Shown piece by piece: positions 62,701-64,000 of a stretch of DNA of 64,000 bases. Under the pieces are notes generated by a model that saw nothing but the letters and a program-made list of their open reading frames with translations, did no database searches and was not told where the DNA came from. The stretch's first letter is position 1, and each line of letters starts with the position of its first letter. The position numbers and the translations under genes are program-made. The stretch covers positions 19,602,692 to 19,666,691 of the forward strand of contig NC_049986.1 of the NCBI RefSeq assembly GCF_000003815.2. Direction: 5' to 3'. Origin of the DNA: Branchiostoma floridae (taxonomy: Eukaryota; Chordata; Leptocardii; Amphioxiformes; Branchiostomatidae).

Positions 62701-63215
62701 GCCTATTTTTGTAATCAAGAAGATATTTTAAATTAAAGACATCATTAAACTGCATGTATAGATCGCAAAGTAGTCATTTTGTAGTAGTCATTTTGTGATG
62801 CAAGTAAGATAATAGCTATAAGTGCTGTCAAATATCCCACAATCGCTATCAAAAATCCCACAATTGCTATCAAATATCCCACAATTGCTATCAAATATCC
62901 CACAATTGCTATCAAATATCCCACAATTGCTATCAAATATCCCTACAATCACTATCAAAGATTCCCATAATTGAGAAAGAAACGTTACAAAAATAGAGTG
63001 TTCTGCATTAAATAAAGAAAACATAACCCAAAATTCCCTTACAACTTTTCGTTTCTGAAGATGAAGCACCACTTCCGGCCCACTTTATGGACGAGACCCT
63101 CCAGCGGACGGATACGGTACTGCAGGAAGTGGACAGGGTGACTGACCTGATGTACAAGTTAGAGTGCCAGAGGCGTCAACTGACCCACGTTCAACCAAGC
63201 ACTTCACAAGCTTGA
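17630..63215 (+). CDS. Polycystin-1-like protein with nine discoidin domains (55 exons)
   Basis: The gene model has one signal-peptide exon, 27 discoidin exons and 27 further exons to the stop at 63213-63215. All junctions are GT-AG, phases agree throughout, and the CDS totals 10,083 nt (3,360 aa). The order is signal peptide; discoidin x9 (residues about 25-1433); FAMeT-like (1434-1581); Sushi (1582-1646); EGF x3 (1647-1769); Ser/Thr/Pro stalk (1770-1891); linker and GAIN-like/GPS (1892-2330); TM1; PLAT (about 2388-2527); TM2-6; polycystin extracellular domain (about 2855-3030); TM7 onward and pore-like region; coiled coil (about 3310-3360). The family comprises plasma-membrane or ciliary receptors that pair with polycystin-2-type channels. 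The GPS-TM-PLAT-multi-TM core places the gene in the PKD1/PKD1L family, while the extracellular part is unlike vertebrate PKD1 (no LRR, PKD repeats or REJ recognised). The start is chosen for its leader and matching phase. Exon-level support comes from the separate entries. Confidence 0.85.
17703..19142. other. Intron 1
   Basis: 1.44 kb without a recognisable coding exon or mobile-element end. It closes with the pyrimidine-containing acceptor before 19143. Confidence 0.55.
19143..21567 (+). CDS. Discoidin (F5/8C) domain 1
   Basis: Exons 19143-19324, 21025-21171 and 21426-21567. The first exon carries the opening Cys and [15 protein letters not shown], the second [16 protein letters not shown] and [10 protein letters not shown], the third [23 protein letters not shown] and the closing Cys in ILGCN. 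These are the hallmark strands and the bracketing cysteines of the coagulation factor V/VIII C-type fold, which usually binds phospholipid, glycan or protein ligands. It is the most diverged module (VDFKQLKR rather than VDLGEMKR). Its first intron is 1.7 kb and holds a hairpin MITE and LINE debris. Confidence 0.9.
19847..20241. mobile_element. 395-bp hairpin MITE
   Basis: The outer arms are cgacagtataattccggac and gtccggaattatcctgtcg. The inner arms include taggttgcaattagatgtct and agacatctaattgcaaccta. Most of the element is self-complementary, around a centre rich in cagaattctg. It lies inside discoidin domain 1's first intron. Confidence 0.85.
20243..21000 (+). mobile_element. LINE 3' fragments in sense orientation
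   Basis: 20243-20585 ends with aataaaacaaacaaacc, an (AAAC)n-type retroposon tail. At 20634-20834 an open frame reads [20 protein letters not shown] and SLWNDLP, the C-terminal end of a CR1/L2-like reverse transcriptase. It is followed by a 3' UTR ending in ggtatcggaataaaggaata. They are two truncated insertions, the second with its own tail. Confidence 0.65.
21891..22425. mobile_element. Terminal-inverted-repeat element, copy C (535 bp)
   Basis: It begins aagctaagggcacagcccgc and ends gcgggttgtgcccttagctt. It includes a C12/A9 homopolymer junction near 22057-22080, which makes local sequence accuracy suspect. Confidence 0.75.
22574..22852. mobile_element. MITE with GGGTTCACAC ends, copy 1
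   Basis: The ends are gggttcacac and gtgtgaaccc. The interior (tggttgcaaaccatgctcct, ggagccttgtagagacta) is shared with the copy at 35681-35956. Both lie at the same place relative to a discoidin module (domains 2 and 7), so the second copy arose by block duplication and not by transposition. Confidence 0.75.
22860..23612. mobile_element. 753-bp DNA transposon derivative with TAA duplication
   Basis: The ends are tacccccctcacatta and taatgtgaggggggta, flanked by TAA at 22857-22859 and 23613-23615. The paralogous sequence upstream of discoidin domain 7 reads ggcttaaggacgtgg (near 35957), which is the pre-insertion site. The right 40 bp match the 189-bp MITE at 11008-11196. No intact transposase frame is visible. 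Confidence 0.85.
23726..24899 (+). CDS. Discoidin domain 2 (type A)
   Basis: Exons 23726-23904, 24262-24408 and 24758-24899. Hallmarks are [42 protein letters not shown] at the end of exon b, and [16 protein letters not shown] with the closing Cys. Introns are nearly the same as those of domains 3 and 7. The opening ESG is GSG here. Confidence 0.92.
25260..26424 (+). CDS. Discoidin domain 3 (type A)
   Basis: Exons 25260-25429, 25798-25944 and 26283-26424. It has [40 protein letters not shown] and [12 protein letters not shown]. It differs from domain 7 at only a few sites in exon b. The intron after it has the uninterrupted ggatgctatgtgctta, which serves as the empty site for the mariner relic after domain 7. 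Confidence 0.92.
26831..28020 (+). CDS. Discoidin domain 4 (type B)
   Basis: Exons 26831-27000, 27436-27603 and 27876-28020. It belongs to the second sequence class (ADSDGSKT at the end of exon b, [16 protein letters not shown] in exon c). Exon b has a 7-residue longer loop (around [13 protein letters not shown]), shared in length with domain 5 only. Confidence 0.92.
28372..29428. mobile_element. Unclassified insertion in the intron after discoidin 4
   Basis: The paralogous intron after domain 8 runs from gatgaccacgcc directly to cattacacaaggg (near 39680). Here about 1.05 kb intervenes. It contains a roughly 165-bp tandem duplication (28508-28830) and an agaataaag signal near 29350. No inverted ends or target duplication are clear, so it could be a solo LTR, another retroelement, or ancestral sequence deleted from the domain 8 copy. 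Confidence 0.5.
28508..28830. repeat. Tandem duplication, two units of about 165 bp
   Basis: The segment starting ctgaccaacgtcggattcat occurs at 28508 and again at about 28672. Both units run through gtgccgtcgtctagagtgac to cgagccttcagtagaaag with few differences. Confidence 0.9.
29801..31434 (+). CDS. Discoidin domain 5 (type B)
   Basis: Exons 29801-29979, 30850-31017 and 31290-31434. It has [17 protein letters not shown], a long exon b loop ([13 protein letters not shown]), ADSDGSEM and [16 protein letters not shown]. Its last codon is split as G|CT where the other type B modules have A|CT. The first intron carries a 466-bp insertion. Confidence 0.92.
30011..30476. mobile_element. 466-bp insertion in discoidin 5 intron a-b
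   Basis: The ends are tctgtgac and gtcacaga. Domains 4 and 6 run uninterrupted across the same place (taaacaatcgtg / caaacagtcttg). It is therefore a later insertion, probably a MITE with short inverted ends. Confidence 0.6.
31860..33129 (+). CDS. Discoidin domain 6 (type B)
   Basis: Exons 31860-32035, 32486-32626 and 32985-33129. Exon b has the short loop ([10 protein letters not shown]) and starts [16 protein letters not shown]. Exon c reads [16 protein letters not shown] and has DAHYVRF in place of DARYVRF. A decayed additional exon c precedes the real one at about 32901-32962. Confidence 0.92.
32901..32962 (+). pseudogene. Decayed extra copy of discoidin exon c (domain 6)
   Basis: The text ggtccttccaggtccctcaa parallels the start of a true exon c, and attaacctactagaaa parallels the VTNLLN region. 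The frame has a stop (ctgtaattaac) and the rest is missing. A matching relic precedes exon c of domain 9. Confidence 0.75.
33288..35427 (+). mobile_element. 5'-truncated LINE with open reverse transcriptase
   Basis: The open frame 33273-35063 (596 codons) starts in host intron sequence and enters the element after about six codons. It has RT landmarks: [44 protein letters not shown], the active-site box YADDS, and a C-terminal [11 protein letters not shown] and LPKPKT segment. The endonuclease part is missing. The 3' end is caaaataaacaaacaaac, after which the host intron resumes (gtaaagtttgttatgaaata), as in the intron after domain 9. The family is CR1/L2/Jockey-like by motif. The uninterrupted frame suggests a young insertion. 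Confidence 0.85.
35681..35956. mobile_element. MITE with GGGTTCACAC ends, copy 2
   Basis: Same ends and interior as 22574-22852, and in the same position upstream of a type A module. Flanking sequence on both sides also matches (acggtgcaaagatgg / ggcttaaggacgtgg), which shows duplication with the module. Confidence 0.75.
36074..37246 (+). CDS. Discoidin domain 7 (type A)
   Basis: Exons 36074-36252, 36616-36762 and 37105-37246. It has [16 protein letters not shown] (ESG changed to RSG), [22 protein letters not shown] and [16 protein letters not shown]. Its 5' flank matches that of domain 2, whereas exon b is closest to domain 3. Confidence 0.92.
37269..37849 (+). mobile_element. Internally deleted mariner element
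   Basis: The inverted ends are cgaggggcgtgcaataagta and tacttattgaccgcccctcg, with TA on both sides (37267-37268 and 37850-37851). The inside translates in part to the N-terminal helix-turn-helix part of a mariner transposase: [19 protein letters not shown], then [19 protein letters not shown] and [18 protein letters not shown]. An A10 run breaks the frame and the catalytic DDD domain is absent. The domain 3 copy of this intron shows the unoccupied TA site. Confidence 0.92.
38235..39337 (+). CDS. Discoidin domain 8 (type B)
   Basis: Exons 38235-38410, 38804-38944 and 39193-39337. It has [43 protein letters not shown] and [16 protein letters not shown]. The first exon differs little from that of domain 9 (both read [19 protein letters not shown]). 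Confidence 0.92.
39709..43714 (-). mobile_element. Near-full-length APE-type LINE, antisense in the intron
   Basis: About 4.0 kb. It is bounded at its 3' side by gggtttcag plus a (TTCA)n tail, and at its 5' side by aaattcagatgacacc. The uninterrupted host sequence (acacaagggttttagatgac) is visible near 29434 after domain 4, so the insertion site is defined internally, and ttcag is the probable short duplication. Minus-strand frames: 41861-43552 is an apurinic endonuclease, with [27 protein letters not shown] and [10 protein letters not shown]. 40426-41934 is a reverse transcriptase, with [39 protein letters not shown] and FWADD. 39880-40212 is the Cys/His tail [19 protein letters not shown]. 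The first two frames are separated by a shift at an A8 run near 41936-41943, and a second break falls before the tail frame. Confidence 0.9.
44070..45290 (+). CDS. Discoidin domain 9 (type B)
   Basis: Exons 44070-44245, 44647-44787 and 45146-45290. It has [41 protein letters not shown] and [16 protein letters not shown]. The 5' flank resembles that of domain 5, while the 3' half (including a decayed extra exon c near 45058-45122) resembles domain 6, so the module looks like a recombinant of the two. Confidence 0.92.
45058..45122 (+). pseudogene. Decayed extra copy of discoidin exon c (domain 9)
   Basis: It carries accctgtaattaacctacta and gcctttgtctaaaat, as in the relic before domain 6 exon c. 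It has the same stop, and the acceptor is damaged. Confidence 0.75.
45775..46868 (+). CDS. FAMeT-like (farnesoic acid O-methyltransferase-type) domain
   Basis: Exons 45775-46026 and 46677-46868 (about 148 residues, both phase 1-1). The first has [20 protein letters not shown] and [15 protein letters not shown]; the second has [20 protein letters not shown] followed by [11 protein letters not shown] and VGYGTG. This matches the extracellular domain named after crustacean farnesoic acid O-methyltransferase (FWI-W--G-I-VG-G-E--PF--W-DP). The domain is probably a carbohydrate- or ligand-binding beta fold, not an enzyme. The pairing with polycystin modules is unusual. Confidence 0.8.
47662..47856 (+). 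CDS. Sushi (CCP) domain
   Basis: One phase 1-1 exon of 65 residues. Its cysteine layout ([19 protein letters not shown], then [15 protein letters not shown]) is that of a complement control protein module, with the conserved late Trp and an additional cysteine near the start. It is a protein-protein interaction module in the ectodomain. Confidence 0.85.
48496..48618 (+). CDS. EGF-like domain 1 (calcium-binding type)
   Basis: A single 41-residue exon, phase 1-1. It begins [16 protein letters not shown] and ends [15 protein letters not shown]. The DEC---NGGC--C-N--GSY-C-C--GF pattern is diagnostic. The leading E-MDE and the Asn and Tyr in the middle fit calcium binding. Confidence 0.93.
49105..49227 (+). 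CDS. EGF-like domain 2 (calcium-binding type)
   Basis: Same exon length and phase. It begins [16 protein letters not shown] and ends [15 protein letters not shown]. The donor is G|GTGGGA, weaker than those of its neighbours, with a MITE starting about 20 bases downstream. Confidence 0.92.
49248..49460. mobile_element. 213-bp MITE next to the EGF 2 donor
   Basis: The left arm gcataggtcgtgcgatcgtc and right arm gacgatcgcacgacctatat are inverted copies, extended outward by gggcggggtc / gaccacgccc. It starts only about 20 bases past the splice donor of the EGF 2 exon. Similar gatcgtcgtacg motifs occur in the 753-bp element. Confidence 0.75.
49644..49766 (+). CDS. EGF-like domain 3 (calcium-binding type)
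   Basis: Same exon form. It begins [16 protein letters not shown] and ends [15 protein letters not shown]. It is closest to EGF 1, in line with exon duplication. Confidence 0.93.
50114..50698 (+). CDS. Ser/Thr/Pro-rich stalk (two exons)
   Basis: Exons 50114-50314 and 50535-50698. Composition is dominated by Thr, Ser and Pro ([39 protein letters not shown]), typical of an O-glycosylated, extended spacer between the ligand-binding modules and the membrane-proximal region. The second exon ends in phase 0 at a donor just before a purine-rich repeat. Confidence 0.8.
50700..50935. repeat. GAAT/GAAG tetranucleotide tract with LINE-like end
   Basis: A long imperfect gaatgaatgaagg / aaggaaggaagg tract begins just after the donor at 50699. 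It ends in gaatgaatgaatggtttatt, followed by a sequence with an antisense aataaa. This resembles the (TTCA)n tail and 3' end of the LINE family at 39709, but homology beyond the tail is not clear. Confidence 0.5.
51302..53105 (+). CDS. Membrane-proximal GAIN-like region
   Basis: Exons 51302-51389, 51740-51936, 52127-52351 and 52547-53105. The first three form a helical, charged segment ([40 protein letters not shown]) as in GAIN subdomain A. The last is beta-rich with the family-typical [20 protein letters not shown] and the following [12 protein letters not shown], the PKD1L-type counterpart of 'NPF-W---V-SSV--L'. It also has a long exon with YVYLRF-type strands ([13 protein letters not shown]). 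It leads directly to the GPS exon. The donor at 51390 (gttctt) is weak. Confidence 0.8.
53900..54848 (+). CDS. Degenerate GPS motif and first transmembrane segment
   Basis: Exons 53900-54072 and 54603-54848. The Cys framework of a GPS is present: [18 protein letters not shown], then [14 protein letters not shown]. The canonical cleavage triad His-Leu-(Ser/Thr) after C-C is replaced by Met-Ala-Arg, so autoproteolysis is not expected. After [15 protein letters not shown] (the counterpart of the '-LFVPPN-IDF' linker in PKD1 proteins) comes TM1 ([20 protein letters not shown]). Confidence 0.85.
54038..54316. repeat. Tandem duplication of the GPS exon end and donor
   Basis: The unit acgagaaccagacgtgggac occurs at 54038 (the exon) and at 54177 (the intron). 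Both units continue through the donor, gacttacagatctgat and ccaaggccagccctttgt, with a period of about 139 bp. The second unit carries an exon tail without an acceptor. Confidence 0.9.
55066..55925 (+). CDS. PLAT/LH2 domain
   Basis: Exons 55066-55326 and 55765-55925. It carries [52 protein letters not shown] and [20 protein letters not shown], the classical PLAT strands. In polycystin-1 proteins this beta-sandwich is the first cytoplasmic loop and binds lipids or signalling partners. The preceding helix ([20 protein letters not shown]) replaces the usual basic linker. Confidence 0.92.
56272..57435 (+). CDS. Post-PLAT linker and transmembrane segments 2-5
   Basis: Exons 56272-56361 and 56913-57435. 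The first encodes the family motif [18 protein letters not shown]. The second carries [36 protein letters not shown] (TM2), [18 protein letters not shown] (TM3), [20 protein letters not shown] (TM4) and [15 protein letters not shown] (TM5). Order and spacing match the PKD1 family. Confidence 0.9.
56555..56820 (-). mobile_element. 5S-rRNA-headed SINE
   Basis: On the minus strand, 56820-56695 reads like a diverged 5S rRNA: start agctacggcc, then ctcggaagttaagcaacgcg, agtgcttggatgggg and the closing gctgtagcc, which is complementary to the start. The internal pol III control region is thus recognisable. A 3' body follows (gggacgtaaaacgggggtcc; tgcctcgaccacgttaaa). This is the layout of SINE3-type elements. 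It lies in an intron. Confidence 0.7.
57586..58196 (+). CDS. Cytoplasmic loop and transmembrane segment 6
   Basis: Exons 57586-57733 and 57979-58196. The first continues TM5 and gives [18 protein letters not shown]; the second gives a proline-rich linker and TM6 ([20 protein letters not shown]), followed by [17 protein letters not shown], the start of the extracellular polycystin domain. The second exon's donor (GACGAG|GTACGG) is the first unit of the minisatellite that follows. Confidence 0.88.
58190..58660. repeat. 41-bp minisatellite arising at a splice donor (about 12 units)
   Basis: The unit is gaggaggtacggttagaaaa followed by actaccttgctatccggaaat. I count 12 starts, at about 58192, 58230, 58271, 58312, 58353, 58395, 58437, 58478, 58520, 58560, 58601 and 58641. 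The first overlaps the real exon end and donor. Adjacent units differ by few bases (e.g. gatgtacg for gaggtacg). Confidence 0.95.
58770..58855. repeat. (TTGG)n/(TTGT)n simple repeat
   Basis: Irregular tandem ttggttgg / tttgtttgg units, low complexity, within the same intron as the minisatellite. Confidence 0.9.
58905..59085 (-). mobile_element. Probable SINE body fragment
   Basis: The minus strand contains ggaggtcccgtctttgg and acacctcgagcacgttaac, which resemble the body of the SINEs at 10792-10990 and 56555-56820. The head is not identified. Confidence 0.4.
59119..60657 (+). CDS. Polycystin extracellular (TOP) domain and transmembrane segments 7-8
   Basis: Exons 59119-59293, 59474-59618 and 60176-60657. 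It has [17 protein letters not shown] and [23 protein letters not shown], ending with [20 protein letters not shown]. This is the beta-helical domain between the first and second helices of the channel-like part. The family motif 'WID--TRAV' is changed to [14 protein letters not shown]7 ([20 protein letters not shown]) and TM8 ([20 protein letters not shown]) follow. The intron before the last exon holds a tRNA-like gene. Confidence 0.88.
59871..59953 (+). tRNA. tRNA-Leu(TAA)-like gene
   Basis: The D-arm text tggccgagcggtctaagg, a 5-bp anticodon stem (ctgcg/cgcag) with loop tttaagt (anticodon TAA), a long variable arm and a T arm with ttcgaatccc are all in place and of leucine type. The acceptor stem pairs at about 5 of 7 positions (gtgagga with ttctaag) and the T stem has one mismatch, so the gene may be a pseudogene. 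It lies within an intron of the polycystin-like gene, in sense. Confidence 0.7.
60810..61346 (+). CDS. Channel-like core: transmembrane segments and pore-like region
   Basis: Exons 60810-60970 and 61092-61346. It has [20 protein letters not shown] (voltage-sensor-like helix without the usual basic spacing), then [20 protein letters not shown] and [17 protein letters not shown] as the last helices. Between them the usual pore helix and acidic filter (LLGDF-type) reads [12 protein letters not shown], with no acidic residue at the filter. Confidence 0.85.
61680..61870 (-). pseudogene. LINE C-terminal remnant ([11 protein letters not shown])
   Basis: Minus-strand translation yields [20 protein letters not shown], the C-terminal Cys/His tail common to a family of animal LINEs, together with an upstream stop. 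It is a decayed fragment in an intron. Confidence 0.6.
62170..62425. mobile_element. Probable SINE-like repeat
   Basis: Contains ggacgttaaatggacgtctc, cctacgcacgtaaaataacc and gggtatgccccggtgtgcta. The first two resemble the body of the other SINEs of this window. It sits after a short gaatgaat run and before the acceptor at 62455. Confidence 0.4.
62456..63215 (+). CDS. C-terminal exons: last cytoplasmic region and coiled coil
   Basis: Exons 62456-62603 and 63061-63215. The first gives [20 protein letters not shown] and [13 protein letters not shown], in place of the 'NMFLAIIN-(T/S)YSEVK' stretch. The second gives [20 protein letters not shown] followed by LMYKLE, a heptad-spaced short coiled coil, then a stop at 63213. 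C-terminal coiled coils mediate polycystin-1/polycystin-2 pairing. Confidence 0.85.
62826..62950. repeat. 21-bp minisatellite
   Basis: About six to seven direct units of caaatatcccacaattgct plus at, head to tail, with a few substitutions, in the last intron. There are no unique spacers. Confidence 0.95.
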
Positions 63216-64000
63216 AGTGCCACAAATGGGCAGAAGCTCGACATAACAAAAGCTCTAAACGAAAATAAGATAAACTATGTCATCAAGTGAGTTTCCACCT
63301 GAACCGATAGCAGTTTGACATTTTAACTGCATGTATGACATTTGAAGAGGTGTAATAGAGAAATTTTTATTAACACAACCAAAGTGTAGCGACTTAAGTA
63401 AGGTCTATAAAAACAGTAATTACAGTACATATGAACAGAAATATAGGAATATCTATAGATATGAATAAGTCAACATGTGGAGTCTAGCGTGTCATTTACA
63501 CTATAGGTTCTATAAGGTATAAACAGTATTTGATATATTTGCCTATTTGTGCACAGTAGGGGTTATTGCCTCCCAGAATGTAATTGAATTTATCTATCGA
63601 AGGGAAAGTAGCAAATTCTTTAGAGCAAGAGGAAAGAAATGTGATCAGCTTTGTGCGTTTATCATATTGTGAACAATCCATAATGAAGTGACGTTCATCT
63701 TCGATCTCATTTGAGCAAAATGGACAAAGCCTTTGATATGAGGAATGAAGAATTACAGACGCAGCGCATGATGAAACTTTTCAAAACCTATACTCGTACT
63801 TTAAAGTTTAATTACCTTCATTAAAATATGGTGTAAATTGTTAGCAATTTTCTACTATCAAGAATAACGTTACATGGCAACACAAAAACAACGATCCAGC
63901 GTTTCGAGTGACATCCATCACTCTTCTTCAGCGTCAATAGAATGATAAATTCTTGATATTCTGTCTGTGATTAGAAAAGATAAGAATATTAATATTTTTC
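63216..64000. other. 3' UTR region and LINE debris
   Basis: After the stop, no unambiguous poly(A) signal is seen in the first 150 bases (gaaaataagataaa is the nearest). At 63496-63720 the minus strand reads MDCSQYDKRTKLITFLSS preceded by a Cys-rich piece (CSNEIEDERHF), the tail of an APE-type LINE similar in form to 39880-40212. It appears truncated. Confidence 0.55.

Noticed and set aside
62826-62950. CRISPR-like array of short repeats
   Set aside because: Units are contiguous with no unique spacers, and the genome is eukaryotic.
62745-63072. Repetitive IAIVGYL / IFDSNCG open frames
   Set aside because: Produced by the 21-bp minisatellite, with no start context or homology.

Overview
The window looks like invertebrate chordate DNA, most probably amphioxus (Branchiostoma). 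The reasons are an intron-rich gene structure, a deuterostome-type PTGES2 gene, a polycystin-1-like gene with invertebrate extracellular modules, and introns packed with hairpin MITEs, SINEs and APE-type LINE pieces. The species is inferred, not proven. There is one 100-base assembly gap (399-498).

Layout. 1-3.5 kb holds no recognisable gene. 3.5-8.8 kb (minus strand) is a six-exon gene for a type II membrane C-type lectin-like protein (374 aa). 8.9-11.2 kb is intergenic and rich in palindromic elements and a SINE. 11.3-15.5 kb (minus strand) is a complete six-exon PTGES2 (membrane-associated prostaglandin E synthase 2, 397 aa); the 3' end of its exon 5 is triplicated inside CA microsatellites. 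15.5-17.6 kb is intergenic with a terminal-inverted-repeat element family.

17.6-63.2 kb (plus strand) is one very large gene of 55 predicted exons, whose phases all agree and sum to 10,083 nt (3,360 aa plus stop). It encodes a polycystin-1-family receptor/channel-like protein. In order it has a signal peptide, nine tandem discoidin (F5/8 type C) domains, a farnesoic-acid-O-methyltransferase-like (FAMeT) domain, a Sushi domain, three calcium-binding-type EGF domains, a Ser/Thr/Pro-rich stalk, a GAIN-like region with a degenerate GPS, a first TM segment, a PLAT domain, further TM segments, a polycystin extracellular domain, a channel-like region and a C-terminal coiled coil. Each discoidin domain is a three-exon module (phase 1-0-0-1). 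Introns as well as exons are alike between modules, so the array grew by recent tandem duplication and block duplication. The repeated introns provide internal 'empty sites' that date and delimit several insertions: a mariner remnant, a nearly full-length LINE, a 5'-truncated LINE and several MITEs.

The last 0.8 kb is LINE debris. The three genes have no evident functional link. The main novelty is the architecture and the ongoing expansion of the polycystin-1-like gene, and the repeated occurrence of small tandem duplications across splice donors (PTGES2 exon 5, the GPS exon, and the minisatellite after the exon ending at 58196).
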